From Curtobacterium sp. S6 (GTDB lineage Bacteria > Actinomycetota > Actinomycetes > Actinomycetales > Micrococcaceae), in the NCBI RefSeq assembly GCF_000710345.2, contig NZ_KL537414.1:268965-332964 (forward strand): DNA of 64,000 nt, given 5' to 3'. Positions within the stretch are counted from its first letter, which is position 1, and the number at the start of each line of letters is the position of its first letter. Position numbers and translations under genes: made by a program. Below are positions 55,717 to 64,000 of the stretch, piece after piece. A model generated the notes under the pieces. The model made no database searches and was not told the origin of the DNA. It saw nothing but the letters and a program-made list of their open reading frames with translations.

Positions 55717-57786
55717 GTGAAGTCGGTGAATAGCCAGAGGATCGTCGCGCCTCGCGGGGACGAGCCGGAAACGCTTCCCGGGGCCAAGGACGCGCTGGAG
55801 TTGCTGGATACCGCGGTCGAGCGGACGGGAGGCCAGCGCCGAGACGGTCAGCGGACCATGGCGGCGCACGTGGCCCAGGCGCTCGATACGCGCCGGCACC
55901 TGCTGGTTCAGGCCGGCACCGGGACCGGCAAGTCGTTGGCTTACCTTGTGCCCGCGATCAAGCGATCCATCGACTCCGAATCGCCGATCGTGATCGCCAC
56001 GGCGACCCTTGCCTTGCAGTCCCAGATCGTCAACCGGGACGTCCCCCGGCTCTTGGAGACCCTGGACGATCAGCTGGAACGGCCGGTCGACGTCGCGTTG
56101 CTCAAGGGGAGAAATAACTATGTTTGCCTGCACAAGCTGGAAGGCGGTTACCCCGACGAGGAAGACCCGAGCGCCCTCTTTTCGCTCAATTCGGAAGGTG
56201 CGCAGGCATCGGGCCACCCAGATCGAGCGGGATCGAGCCTGGCCGAGGAGGTCGTGAGGCTGCGCTCGTGGGCGGAATCGTCGGACACAGGTGATCGGGA
56301 CGAACTCCTCCCGGGCGTCTCGGATAAGGCCTGGAGGCAAGTCTCGGTGACCGCCTCGGAATGTTTAGGACGCAAATGTCCGCTGGTCGAGGAGTGCTTC
56401 TCGGAGCTCGCGCGCCACCGGGCGGGGGAGGCCGACGTCGTGATCACCAACCACGCGTTGCTGGCCATCAACGCCTTCGAAGGCATTGGGGTTCTGCCGG
56501 AGCACGACACGGTGATCGTCGACGAGGCGCACGAGCTGGTCGACCGGGTTACCGGCGCGGTCACGGGCGCAATTTCGCCGGTGATGGTGCGTGCCGCGGC
56601 GCGAGCGATGCGAAAGAACACCTCCGCGGAGCACGAGCCCCTCCAGGCCGCCGCGGAGGCGCTGGATGCCGCGTGCACCGGTAAACCCGCCGAGCTCTTG
56701 CCGCAGGGCCTGACGTCCGATCTGAAGCGGGCCATGGAGTTGACACGCGACGCCGCCCGCGCGGCTTTGTCGGATACCAAACCCGAGGCCAAGGATTCCG
56801 ATGCCGGTCGGCAGATGGCACGGGCCAGACTCACCGAGGTCCTCGAGCTGTCGGAGCGGACGCTCGGCGCCGACGGAACATTCGAGGTCGTGTGGCTGAG
56901 CCGAGTCGGTGGATGGGAACCGGGCCGAGGCTACGTGGCCGCGGCGGATACCGATCCTGCGACGATACACGTCGCTCCGCTGTCCGTGGCCTCGCGGCTG
57001 CGGGAAGGACTTTTCCACGACCGAACCGTCGTCCTCACGTCGGCGACCCTCTCCATCGGGCACTCCTTCGACTCCGTGGCCGGTTCCCTGGGGCTCAAGG
57101 GAGAGAAGGCCCCGACCTGGGAGGGGCTCGACGTTGGCTCGCCCTTCGAGTACCCGAAGCAGGGAATGCTGTATATGGCCGCCGACCTGCCCAAGCCGGG
57201 ACGTAGCGTATCGGAGGAACAACTCGAACGGATCCTTCAGCTCGTGGAGGCGTCCGGCGGAGGGGCCCTGGGCCTGTTTTCCTCCAAGCGAGGAGCCGAA
57301 CAGGCCGCCGAGTACGTGAGGCAGAATTCTGATCTGAACATCCTTGTTCAGGGCGAATCGTCCCTCCGAGGGCTTGTGAAAGAGTTCACGGATGACGAGG
57401 ACGCCTGCCTGTTCGGAACCATGAGCCTGTGGCAGGGCGTCGACGTCCCCGGGCGCTCCTGCCGGCTGGTCATGATCGACCGCATTCCCTTTCCCCGGCC
57501 GGACGACCCGCTTTCTTCGGCCAGGACGCGCGCCGTCAGCCAATCGGGTGGTAACGGCTTCATGGCCGTTTCGGCCTACCACGCCGCGATTCGACTGGCT
57601 CAGGGATCGGGCCGGCTGATCCGTGCGAGCGATGACCGAGGCGTCGTGGCGGTGTTGGATTCACGCCTGGCGACGGCGCGGTACGGGGGCTTTCTGCGGA
57701 GCGCACTGCCGCCGTTGTGGACCACCGACAAACTTCCCACGGTCACCGGGGCTCTGCGACGCCTGGCCGAGACCTCCCGGGAGTAA
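55717..57786 (+). CDS. dinG: DinG/XPD-family ATP-dependent DNA helicase
   Basis: This is a 5'-to-3' helicase of the iron-sulfur superfamily 2 group, 689 residues. Walker A is AGTGTGKSLAYL near residue 67, and the DEAH box is VIVDEAHELVD. Cysteines in NNYVCLHKL and ECLGRKCPLVEEC can form the FeS cluster, and C-terminal helicase motifs include LFGTMSLWQGVDVPG and QGSGRLIR. GTG 55717 comes 4 bases after hflX, so it is probably co-transcribed. Despite the name of the family, no SOS box lies directly upstream. Confidence 0.93.
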   Translation: MKSVNSQRIVAPRGDEPETLPGAKDALELLDTAVERTGGQRRDGQRTMAAHVAQALDTRRHLLVQAGTGTGKSLAYLVPAIKRSIDSESPIVIATATLALQSQIVNRDVPRLLETLDDQLERPVDVALLKGRNNYVCLHKLEGGYPDEEDPSALFSLNSEGAQASGHPDRAGSSLAEEVVRLRSWAESSDTGDRDELLPGVSDKAWRQVSVTASECLGRKCPLVEECFSELARHRAGEADVVITNHALLAINAFEGIGVLPEHDTVIVDEAHELVDRVTGAVTGAISPVMVRAAARAMRKNTSAEHEPLQAAAEALDAACTGKPAELLPQGLTSDLKRAMELTRDAARAALSDTKPEAKDSDAGRQMARARLTEVLELSERTLGADGTFEVVWLSRVGGWEPGRGYVAAADTDPATIHVAPLSVASRLREGLFHDRTVVLTSATLSIGHSFDSVAGSLGLKGEKAPTWEGLDVGSPFEYPKQGMLYMAADLPKPGRSVSEEQLERILQLVEASGGGALGLFSSKRGAEQAAEYVRQNSDLNILVQGESSLRGLVKEFTDDEDACLFGTMSLWQGVDVPGRSCRLVMIDRIPFPRPDDPLSSARTRAVSQSGGNGFMAVSAYHAAIRLAQGSGRLIRASDDRGVVAVLDSRLATARYGGFLRSALPPLWTTDKLPTVTGALRRLAETSRE

Positions 57787-57825
57787 CCGGTCAAGGTGCG
57801 GGCGCAGGATCCGCGAGGCGCAGAG

Positions 57826-57861
57826 AAAAGACCCCGGCACGGTAACGTGCCGGGGTCTTTT
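57826..57861. terminator. bidirectional terminator between dinG and lexA
   Basis: AAAAGACCCCGGCAC (57826-57840) pairs exactly with GTGCCGGGGTCTTTT (57847-57861) over GGTAAC. The A run on one side and T run on the other let it work for both converging genes. Confidence 0.92.
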
Positions 57862-57876
57862 CGTCGTGGCGAGGGC

Positions 57877-58587
57877 TTAGACCGACCGTAGAACGGAGAC
57901 GACCTTGCCCATGATCGTGGCGTGGTCGCCCAGGATCGGTTCGTACTGGCGGTTCTGCGGAAGAAGCCAGGTGTGTCCGTCGCGCTGACGGAACGTCTTG
58001 ACGGTGGCTTCCTCGTCCAGAAGCGCGGCGACGATGTCCCCGTTGTCTGCGGTGTTCTGCTGGCGCACGACGACCCAGTCTCCGTCGCAGATCGCGGCCT
58101 CCACCATGGAATCGCCGCGGACCTTCAGCATGAACAACTGGCCCTGACCGACCAATTGGCGGGGGAGCGGGACGACGTCTTCGACGTGTTGCTCCGCGGT
58201 GATCGGAACGCCAGCGGCAATGCTGCCAACCAGCGGAACGCGGGCGGTCTCGTGGCCCTCCGACGCCGGGAAGAGCTCCACGACGTTGGACGTGCTGTCC
58301 TCGGTGAGTGCGGCCGGGACCGAGGGGACGCCGTCGGTGGGCAGAGGCATGTCACACAGCACTTCGATGGCGCGAGGCCGTTTGGGATCTCGGCGAATCA
58401 ACCCCAGGGTTTCGAGGCGCGTCAATTGGTGGGTCACGCTCGAGAGGCTCGACAGGCCCACGAGGTCGCCGATCTCTCGCATGGATGGCGGATATCCGTG
58501 CGAGGCGATGGACGAGGCGATCGCTTCGAGGATTTTCCGCTGGCGCGGCGTGAGCGGTTTGGCCTGATGAGGAAGCTGGGTGGCCAC
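57877..58587 (-). CDS. lexA: LexA repressor
   Basis: LexA represses SOS genes and cleaves itself when RecA filaments form. The 236-residue protein has the winged-helix domain ([40 protein letters not shown]), the cleavage site Ala125-Gly126 (GSIAAGVPI), and the Ser160 (GDSMVEA) / Lys197 (VKTF) protease pair. GTG 58587 follows GGAAGGA. It is divergent from a LysM gene, with SOS boxes in the shared region. Confidence 0.98.
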   Translation of the reverse strand: MATQLPHQAKPLTPRQRKILEAIASSIASHGYPPSMREIGDLVGLSSLSSVTHQLTRLETLGLIRRDPKRPRAIEVLCDMPLPTDGVPSVPAALTEDSTSNVVELFPASEGHETARVPLVGSIAAGVPITAEQHVEDVVPLPRQLVGQGQLFMLKVRGDSMVEAAICDGDWVVVRQQNTADNGDIVAALLDEEATVKTFRQRDGHTWLLPQNRQYEPILGDHATIMGKVVSVLRSV

Positions 58588-58746
58588 CGGTTCGTCCTTC
58601 CCTGGGGTGCTTAAGTTGTCAGTCGCCCTGTGTGTACTGGGAGTACGACCGAGGAGATCAGCGAAACGCGGGAGTTTCCACGCTTCGAAGGCTCACCAGT
58701 CGAACCGACGTGTCACCCATCAGGCTAGGCCAGTCGGAGTGGCAAA

Positions 58747-58762
58747 TCAAACATGTGTTCTA
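58747..58762 (-). promoter_or_regulatory. second SOS-like box nearer lexA
   Basis: TCAAACATGTGTTCTA matches 10 of the 12 fixed positions of TCGAAC-N4-GTTCGA. It lies 160 bases before the lexA start and could serve autoregulation of lexA. Confidence 0.6.
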
Positions 58763-58809
58763 TTTTTCTCGACAGTGTTCGAATCTTTTGGTAGAACTGA
58801 TGTACTAAC

Positions 58810-58825
58810 TCGAACAGATGTTCGA
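58810..58825 (+). promoter_or_regulatory. perfect SOS (LexA) box in the lexA/LysM divergent region
   Basis: TCGAACAGATGTTCGA is an exact TCGAAC-N4-GTTCGA operator. It ends 37 bases before the LysM gene start, so it should control that gene strongly, and it may also act on lexA. Confidence 0.92.
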
Positions 58826-58862
58826 ATCATCGTTGCTCGCGATCTACAGGAGGAAGCACCTG

Positions 58863-59264
58863 ATGCGTACCGCACTTGCCGCACCGCGCCCCACGGAGCA
58901 CCTGACCCGTTCCCATGCAGCAGAAGTAGCCAGCGACCGCCGCGAAGGGCAACTGACCCTCACCCGTCGGGGGCGTTTTATCCTCATCGGCCTCCCGACC
59001 CTCATGGTGGGACTGTGTGTCGTGGCCTTGTTGATGCTGTTCCTCTCTGCGGGAACCGCCTCCGCCAGCCCCCAATCTGCCGGGCAAGGCACGCAGACCG
59101 TCATCGTCGGTAGTGGGGAGACGTTGTGGGACATCGCCGCCGAGGTTGACCCCGCCGCTGATACGCGCGACATCATCAGCCAAATCGACGACATGAACGA
59201 TTTGTCGAGCGGTCACGTGACCCCAGGGCAACGACTTATTGTCCCGGTGATTTCGGGGCGTTAG
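58863..59264 (+). CDS. LysM membrane protein, likely SOS-induced division regulator
   Basis: This 133-residue protein has a basic N-terminus, one transmembrane segment (about residues 38-62) and an extracytoplasmic LysM domain at 78-128 (VGSGETLWDIAAEVDPAADT, GQRLIVPV). ATG 58863 follows AGGAGGAAG. An in-frame ATG at 58818 would lie inside the SOS box. Position and build match Bacillus yneA and the mycobacterial and corynebacterial genes Rv2719c and divS, which are divergent from lexA and delay division after DNA damage. Function here is inferred from that synteny. Confidence 0.88.
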   Translation: MRTALAAPRPTEHLTRSHAAEVASDRREGQLTLTRRGRFILIGLPTLMVGLCVVALLMLFLSAGTASASPQSAGQGTQTVIVGSGETLWDIAAEVDPAADTRDIISQIDDMNDLSSGHVTPGQRLIVPVISGR

Positions 59265-59287
59265 CCCAGGGTCCTTAAGATGAGTGG

Positions 59288-60418
59288 GTGACTACTTCGT
59301 TGGACGCCATGAACAGCCTGCCACTCCGGGATGACCTGAGGGGGCGCTCCCCGTATGGGGCGCCCATGATTGAGGTTCCATACGCGCTGAATGTTAATGA
59401 GAACACTCATCCGATGCCTCCGGAAGTCGTCGAGGCCATCGTTGATGGCGTGCGCGCGGCCGCCGGCCGGCTCAACCGGTACCCGGACCGGGATTTCGTG
59501 GCCCTGCGTGAGGAGCTAGCCGAATATTTGGGTCACGGGCTCGCGTCGAAGAACGTGTGGGCGGCTAACGGGTCCAATGAGATCCTTCAGCAAATCCTTC
59601 AGGTCTTCGGGGGGCCCGGGCGTAGCGTCCTGAGCTTTACGCCCACCTACTCGATGTACCCGCTTCTGGCCAGCGGAACGAATACCGAGTTCATCGCGGG
59701 TCACCGCGCCGAAGACTTTTCCCTGTCGGCCGAGTCCGCCGCCCGTCAGGTTTCCGAAAACCGTCCCGACGTGACCATCCTGTGTTCGCCCAATAACCCC
59801 ACCGGGACGGGCCTTGGGCTGGACGTCATCACCGCCGTCTACGAAGCGGCCTCGGAGTTCAACGGCATGGTGGTGGTCGACGAGGCCTACGCCGAATTCG
59901 CTCGCGATCCGGAGAACACCGCCCTGTCTCTTCTTCCCGGTCGGCAGCGGCTGATCGTCTCGCGCACGATGAGCAAGGCATTCGCCTTCGCCGGCGCGCG
60001 CGTCGGGTATTTCGCGGCCGATCCCAGTGTCGTGGACGCCATCATGCTGGTCCGCCTGCCGTACCACCTCTCCGCCGTCACTCAGGCAACGGCCCTGGCG
60101 GCCCTACGTCATCGGTCGGAGCTGCTGGCCAACGTCGAAGACATCAAGCGCCAACGGGACCGCATCGTGCGCACCCTGACGGAATGCGGTCTCAAGCCCG
60201 CCTCGTCGGATTCGAACTTCGTGTTCTTCGGCGGAGTGCCCGACAGCCGGGCGTTATGGGAGGATCTATTGTCGGACGGCGTCCTGATCCGCGATGTCGG
60301 GATACCCGGCCATCTGCGTGTGACCGCGGGTACCGAAGAGGAAACCACGGCCTTCCTTCGGAGCCTCGAACGTCACCTCGATGATCGGCAAACGCCCCGC
60401 GCCACGCCTTCGGAATGA
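59288..60418 (+). CDS. hisC: histidinol-phosphate aminotransferase
   Basis: HisC transaminates imidazole-acetol phosphate to histidinol phosphate with PLP. The 376-residue protein has [40 protein letters not shown] and VVDEAYAEF, and the Schiff-base Lys in [20 protein letters not shown] 59288 is used. It opens the hisC-hisB-hisH-priA run. hisD is not in the window (the LysM gene precedes). Confidence 0.96.
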   Translation: MTTSLDAMNSLPLRDDLRGRSPYGAPMIEVPYALNVNENTHPMPPEVVEAIVDGVRAAAGRLNRYPDRDFVALREELAEYLGHGLASKNVWAANGSNEILQQILQVFGGPGRSVLSFTPTYSMYPLLASGTNTEFIAGHRAEDFSLSAESAARQVSENRPDVTILCSPNNPTGTGLGLDVITAVYEAASEFNGMVVVDEAYAEFARDPENTALSLLPGRQRLIVSRTMSKAFAFAGARVGYFAADPSVVDAIMLVRLPYHLSAVTQATALAALRHRSELLANVEDIKRQRDRIVRTLTECGLKPASSDSNFVFFGGVPDSRALWEDLLSDGVLIRDVGIPGHLRVTAGTEEETTAFLRSLERHLDDRQTPRATPSE

Positions 60419-60458
60419 CCCGGCCTTCAGGGCCGGCCCTCACGATCAGGAGAAATCC

Positions 60459-61073
60459 ATGAGCACCTCTGCACCGTCCAGGACGGCTGCCCTCACACGT
60501 CAGACGAGCGAGTCGAGCGTATCCGTCCGGATCGATCTGGACGGAACGGGTCAGTCGACCATCGACACCTCGGTTCCGTTCTATGACCACATGCTGACCG
60601 CGCTGTCCAAGCACTCGCTGATCGACATGGATATCCAATGTTCGGGCGATACCCACATTGACGTGCACCATACCGTGGAGGACACCGCCATCGTATTGGG
60701 CGAGGCCCTCCGGGAGGCCTTGGGGGATAAGCGCGGCATTTGTCGATTTGGCTCCGCCTCGGTCCCGCTCGACGAATCTCTGGCGAGCGTCGTCGTGGAC
60801 ATCTCAGGACGCCCTTTTCTGGTGCACGAAGGCGAACCCGCCGAATTCGCCTTTCATCTGATCGGCGGCCACTTCACGGGGTCGATGGTTCGTCACGTCT
60901 TCGAGGCGATCGCGTATCACGCCGGAATCTGCGTCCACGTGGATCTCCTACGGGGGCGGGACCCACACCATATTGCCGAGGCTCAGTTCAAGGCATTCGC
61001 CAGGGCGTTGCGGCAGGCCGTCGAGATGGACCCCCGCGTCGACAGCATTCCCTCGACCAAGGGGGCACTCTGA
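60459..61073 (+). CDS. hisB: imidazoleglycerol-phosphate dehydratase
   Basis: HisB dehydrates imidazole glycerol phosphate. The 204-residue monofunctional form has the manganese motifs HHTVEDTAI and [10 protein letters not shown], with PFYDHML and [14 protein letters not shown] 60459 follows AGGAG at 60448-60452. An upstream in-frame start overlaps hisC. The last base of its stop is the first base of hisH. Confidence 0.97.
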   Translation: MSTSAPSRTAALTRQTSESSVSVRIDLDGTGQSTIDTSVPFYDHMLTALSKHSLIDMDIQCSGDTHIDVHHTVEDTAIVLGEALREALGDKRGICRFGSASVPLDESLASVVVDISGRPFLVHEGEPAEFAFHLIGGHFTGSMVRHVFEAIAYHAGICVHVDLLRGRDPHHIAEAQFKAFARALRQAVEMDPRVDSIPSTKGAL

Positions 61074-61834
61074 TGGGTGACTCCACGGCAGCAACCAGTG
61101 CGGCGGGGGATTCCTTCGCTCGTCCCACCGTGACCGTCCTCGATTACGGCGCCGGCAACGTCCGATCGGTGGTCCGAGCCCTGGAGTCGGCCGGAGCCGA
61201 CGTCGTGCTCTCGAAGTCCGAGCGAGACGTTCTGGGCGCCGACGGCCTGGTCGTTCCAGGCGTTGGGGCCTTCTCAGCTGTGATGGAATCGCTTCAAGCC
61301 GTGGGGGCGCCCAGGATGATCGGACGTCGGATCGCCGGCGGTCGCCCCGTCCTCGGGATCTGTGTCGGGCTCCAGGTGTTCTTCGACAAAGGCGTCGAGC
61401 ACGGCCGTGACACGGCGGGACTCGGCGAATGGCCGGGTGTCGTGGAGAGGCTCCAGGCGGAGGTGGTCCCCCACATGGGGTGGAACCGCGTGGAACCGCC
61501 CGAGGGCTCCCGGCTCTTCGAGGGGATCGGTGACGAACGCTTCTACTTCGTCCATTCCTACGGGGTCCAGAAGTGGGCCTTCGACCAAACCATCGCCGAG
61601 ATGACACCGCCTCAGGTCACGTGGTCGGATCATGGTGGCCGTTTCATCGCGGCCGTCGAGAATGGCCCCCTCTCGGCGACGCAGTTCCACCCCGAAAAGT
61701 CTTCGGGAGCCGGCCTACGCTTGTTGCGCAACTGGCTGTCTACCCTTCCGCGAACGGGACGGTTGGACTCCGAGGGGAAACCCGTAGATCTCACGACCAC
61801 ACGTGATGCCCGAAAGGATGCAACCGCCTCATGA
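61073..61834 (+). CDS. hisH: imidazole glycerol phosphate synthase, glutaminase subunit
   Basis: HisH supplies ammonia to HisF. The 253-residue protein has the catalytic Cys97 in [24 protein letters not shown] and the His-Glu pair in [10 protein letters not shown]. The start overlaps hisB by one base and its end overlaps a small membrane gene by four (ATGA). The last 30 residues are an extension rich in Thr, Asp and Arg. The partner hisF is outside the window. Confidence 0.96.
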   Translation: MGDSTAATSAAGDSFARPTVTVLDYGAGNVRSVVRALESAGADVVLSKSERDVLGADGLVVPGVGAFSAVMESLQAVGAPRMIGRRIAGGRPVLGICVGLQVFFDKGVEHGRDTAGLGEWPGVVERLQAEVVPHMGWNRVEPPEGSRLFEGIGDERFYFVHSYGVQKWAFDQTIAEMTPPQVTWSDHGGRFIAAVENGPLSATQFHPEKSSGAGLRLLRNWLSTLPRTGRLDSEGKPVDLTTTRDARKDATAS

Positions 61835-61998
61835 GTCCACTCGTCTCAGGGCTACTGCTCATGACCTTTGGCGCATTCCTCGCAGGAGGCGCCATCTCGT
61901 TCCGAAAACAGAAGATCAGCGTGATCGCCCAGGCGGTCTTGTGGATCCTGGCCGTGGCGAGTTTTGCCTACGGCTTCTACGTCACGACATTGGAGTAA
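61831..61998 (+). CDS. 55-residue membrane protein between hisH and priA
   Basis: The reading frame starts [20 protein letters not shown] and ends [11 protein letters not shown]. Two hydrophobic segments (about 3-20 and 32-50) flank a basic loop (SFRKQKISV), giving a small hairpin membrane protein. Its ATG overlaps the hisH stop (ATGA) and its stop is 6 bases before priA, so it is tightly packed in the operon. Function is unknown. The position and composition make it a real gene in my view. Confidence 0.75.
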   Translation: MSPLVSGLLLMTFGAFLAGGAISFRKQKISVIAQAVLWILAVASFAYGFYVTTLE

Positions 61999-62004
61999 TT
62001 CAGC

Positions 62005-62748
62005 ATGACCGACAACGCACGATTGCAGCTCCTTCCGGCGGTGGACGTCGCCGACGGGCAAGCGGTCCGCCTGATTCAGGGCGAAGCCGGATCAGAGACG
62101 GGTTATGGGGACCCGGTCGACGCGGCGCTGGCGTGGCAGGAGGCCGGCGCGGAGTGGCTGCACCTGGTCGACCTCGACGCGGCGTTTGGTCGCGGTAACA
62201 ACCTCGATGTGCTCCAGCGGGTTTCGGAGCGGTTGGACATCCGTATCGAGATGTCCGGCGGGATTCGAGACGATGAATCCCTCGAACGCGCCCTTAAACT
62301 TCGTCCCGCTCGGATCAATTTGGGAACGGCTGCGCTGGAAAATCCGGAGTGGACCCGTCGGGTCATCGCGGAGCACGGTGACGTCATCGCCGTGGGGTTG
62401 GACGTGCGCGGAACCACGCTGGCCGCGCGCGGATGGACCCAGGAAGGCGGGGATCTCTGGGAGGTCCTTGACCGCCTCAACGACGACGGTTGCGCACGCT
62501 ACGTCGTCACCGACGTAACCAAAGATGGCACGCTTCAGGGACCGAACACGCAGTTGCTGGCCGAGGTCGCTCGACGCACGGATAAGCCCGTCGTCGCCTC
62601 CGGCGGAATCTCCAGCTTGGAGGATATCCGGGCCCTCCGGGAGATGGTCGGTCACGGCGTCGAGGGAACTATCGTGGGCAAAGCCCTGTACGCCGGCAAA
62701 TTTACGCTCGCGGAGGCCCTCGACGTCGCCGGTCGGCCGGTGCGCTGA
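62005..62748 (+). CDS. priA: phosphoribosyl isomerase (HisA/PriA)
   Basis: This TIM-barrel isomerase has 247 residues. In most actinobacteria the enzyme, PriA, serves both histidine (ProFAR isomerase) and tryptophan (PRA isomerase) synthesis. [60 protein letters not shown] and [10 protein letters not shown] are the phosphate-binding and catalytic blocks. The GGAG of the preceding stop region is its ribosome site. Whether the bifunctional form applies depends on the absence of trpF, which cannot be seen here. Confidence 0.95.
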   Translation: MTDNARLQLLPAVDVADGQAVRLIQGEAGSETGYGDPVDAALAWQEAGAEWLHLVDLDAAFGRGNNLDVLQRVSERLDIRIEMSGGIRDDESLERALKLRPARINLGTAALENPEWTRRVIAEHGDVIAVGLDVRGTTLAARGWTQEGGDLWEVLDRLNDDGCARYVVTDVTKDGTLQGPNTQLLAEVARRTDKPVVASGGISSLEDIRALREMVGHGVEGTIVGKALYAGKFTLAEALDVAGRPVR

Positions 62749-63605
62749 TGTCCTCCCCGCGCGAGCTTCCCGAGCACATTAAGGCACAACTCCGGAGTGC
62801 GGGTAGGGAAACGGACACCGGCGGGCAAGCGTGGAAGGGTCGAAACCTCGGAGAGGGAACCTCGCACACCCACGCATTTCCCCAGGACGACGGCGCAACG
62901 CCGGCGGTCCTGGCCGAGGCGCTGGATCGTTTTGAACGAGGCGAAATCCCCGAAGAATCCATCGTCGACGCCCTCGCGGAGGTCCGGCTGTTCGTCCCCG
63001 TGGTGGCCGAGGTGTCACAATCGCAGATCACCGATGATGGGTTGGTCGCCGACAAGGAGGCCGATATGGCCTTGGTGAGCATCGAGGCCCCGGACGGTCG
63101 TAAGGCCCTGCCCGTATTCACCAGCGTCGATGCACTCTCCGCGTGGCACGACTCGGCGCGTCCCGTGGCCGCGGACTCCCGCAAGGTCGCCCTCTCGGCG
63201 GTCGAGGACGACAACCAGCTCCTCGTCGTGAACCCCGGGGGAGATATCACCTTCGTGGTCCGGCGTCCTGCCCTGTGGGCCATAGCCAAGGGGCACCGCT
63301 GGCGGCCTTCCTATTCGGACCCGGACGTCATGACGGCCCTCGAAGACTGCGCGAAACCGGATCCTCAGATCTCATCGGTCGGAATGTTTCCGGGCCGCGG
63401 CGTCGGGTCGAGGGACCGAGCCGGCCGGATGCTTCCGGGTGGGGGACCGGGGCCGGAACTGAGTATTGAGCTGTCGGTGGTCCGGGGGCTGAATCAAGAG
63501 GAGCTCGATCGCGTGGTCGGGGCCTTCCAGCGCAATTTCTCCCAACACTCCCTGTTGGCCGAACGCGTTGATTCGGCGGATATTCGCATCCGACCGGCCG
63601 GATAG
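62748..63605 (+). CDS. SseB-family protein
   Basis: This 285-residue protein has an SseB-like domain from about residue 45 (LAEALDRFERGEIPEESIVD, VRLFVPVV, PVFTSVDALSAWH, LVVNPGGDITFVVRRPALWA). The C-terminal part (LSIELSVVRGLNQEELDRVV) resembles the SseB C-terminal domain. Its ATG overlaps the priA stop by one base. SseB-like genes follow priA in many actinobacteria. The biochemical role is unknown. Confidence 0.88.
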   Translation: MSSPRELPEHIKAQLRSAGRETDTGGQAWKGRNLGEGTSHTHAFPQDDGATPAVLAEALDRFERGEIPEESIVDALAEVRLFVPVVAEVSQSQITDDGLVADKEADMALVSIEAPDGRKALPVFTSVDALSAWHDSARPVAADSRKVALSAVEDDNQLLVVNPGGDITFVVRRPALWAIAKGHRWRPSYSDPDVMTALEDCAKPDPQISSVGMFPGRGVGSRDRAGRMLPGGGPGPELSIELSVVRGLNQEELDRVVGAFQRNFSQHSLLAERVDSADIRIRPAG

Positions 63606-63651
63606 CGCGGGACCGACGGCCGCGACCCATCGCCAGGCTTCAGGACGTGAG

Positions 63652-63687
63652 AAGGTCCCGTTGGTTCGATGACCAACGGGACCTTTT
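63652..63687. terminator. bidirectional terminator after the SseB-like gene
   Basis: AAGGTCCCGTTGGT (63652-63665) pairs exactly with ACCAACGGGACCTT (63672-63685) over TCGATG, followed by TT. It lies between converging genes. Confidence 0.88.
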
Positions 63688-63711
63688 CTGATGTGAGAAG
63701 TGGGCGGGGTG

Positions 63712-64000
63712 TCAGAAAACGGGGCCGGTGAATTTCTCTCCCGGGCCCTGCCCCGGAGCATCCGGGGCGATGGAGGCTTCGCGGAAGGCCAACTGAAGTG
63801 ATCGCAGGCCATCCCGGAGCGGGCCGGCATGCTGAGACCCGATTTCGGGTGCGGCGGCCGTCACCAGCCCGGCGAGGGCGGTGATGAGTTTGCGGGCTTC
63901 GTCCAGGTCTTTGACGTCGTCGGCGTCGTCTTCGGCCGCGAGACCGCATTTGACGGCGGCCGCGCTCATCATGTGAACCGCCGAGGTGGTGATGACTTCA
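63712..64000 (-). CDS. DUF1844 protein (5' partial)
   Basis: The frame runs off the right end of the window and about 95 C-terminal residues are visible. The stretch EVITTSAVHMMSAAAVKCGL followed by KDLDEARKLITALAGLVTAA is the DUF1844 core. The tail (AFREASIAPDAPGQGPGEKF) is variable. In this phylum the gene lies beside infC. An internal ATG at 63972 is within conserved sequence and is not the true start. Function is unknown. Confidence 0.9.
   Translation of the reverse strand, partial: EVITTSAVHMMSAAAVKCGLAAEDDADDVKDLDEARKLITALAGLVTAAAPEIGSQHAGPLRDGLRSLQLAFREASIAPDAPGQGPGEKFTGPVF

Overview
The window is chromosomal DNA from a high-GC Gram-positive bacterium of the Actinomycetota, most likely order Micrococcales and probably a Micrococcaceae-type genome. 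The evidence is the core gene order (infB-rbfA-truB-ribF; rpsO-pnp-M16 peptidase; dapB-dapA-rnj-ftsK; pgsA-cinA-clgR-DUF3046-recA-recX; miaB-miaA-dapF-hflX; lexA beside a LysM gene; hisC-hisB-hisH-priA-sseB-DUF1844), the actinobacterial regulator ClgR, frequent GTG and TTG starts, and SOS boxes of the TCGAAC-N4-GTTCGA type. Genus cannot be fixed without a database search. No tRNA, rRNA, insertion sequence, integrase or CRISPR array was seen, and no gap between genes exceeds 300 bases.

Layout. 1-6.5 kb: translation genes infB (5' end cut off), rbfA, truB, three small membrane proteins and ribF, ending at a 27-bp perfect hairpin. 6.5-13.65 kb: a mixed accessory block between ribF and rpsO, which are normally close in this phylum. 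It holds an aldo/keto reductase, a coupled mtnN-luxS pair, a divergent XRE regulator / orphan type III-like adenine methyltransferase, a Tam-like methyltransferase, an aminotransferase and a 3-methyladenine glycosylase. 13.9-18.2 kb: rpsO, pnp and an M16 peptidase. 18.2-37.0 kb: a second, larger accessory block between the M16 peptidase and dapB. It begins with a DUF3870 gene and a translationally coupled DUF819 permease / dipeptide epimerase / NlpC-P60 operon that looks like murein-peptide salvage. It continues with a catechol siderophore locus of enterobactin type, then a beta-lactamase-like hydrolase and an OatA-type acyltransferase. 37.2-48.8 kb: lysine/DAP synthesis (dapB, dapA), RNase J, FtsK, PgsA, CinA, ClgR, RecA and RecX. 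48.8-57.8 kb: a putative kinase, tRNA modification (miaB, miaA), dapF, an rRNA methyltransferase-like gene, hflX and a DinG-like helicase. 57.9-64 kb: lexA with a divergent LysM gene, the central histidine genes, an SseB-like gene and the start of a DUF1844 gene that runs off the right end.

How the genes work together. The siderophore locus is read in two directions from a promoter region at 24.86-25.14 kb that carries a good IdeR/DtxR-type iron box. Leftward run an enterochelin-esterase-like gene, a stand-alone isochorismatase and a dihydroxybenzoate dehydrogenase. Rightward run a heme-family (HmuTUV-like) ABC importer, a dihydroxybenzoate-AMP ligase, a free-standing aryl carrier protein and a C-A-T-TE nonribosomal synthetase whose adenylation code reads as serine. 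The predicted product is a (2,3-dihydroxybenzoyl-serine)n compound such as enterobactin. Isochorismate synthase, an MbtH protein and a phosphopantetheinyl transferase are not in the window. SOS control is visible at recA and at the lexA/LysM divergent region, where the LysM gene sits like Bacillus yneA or mycobacterial Rv2719c, damage-induced division regulators.
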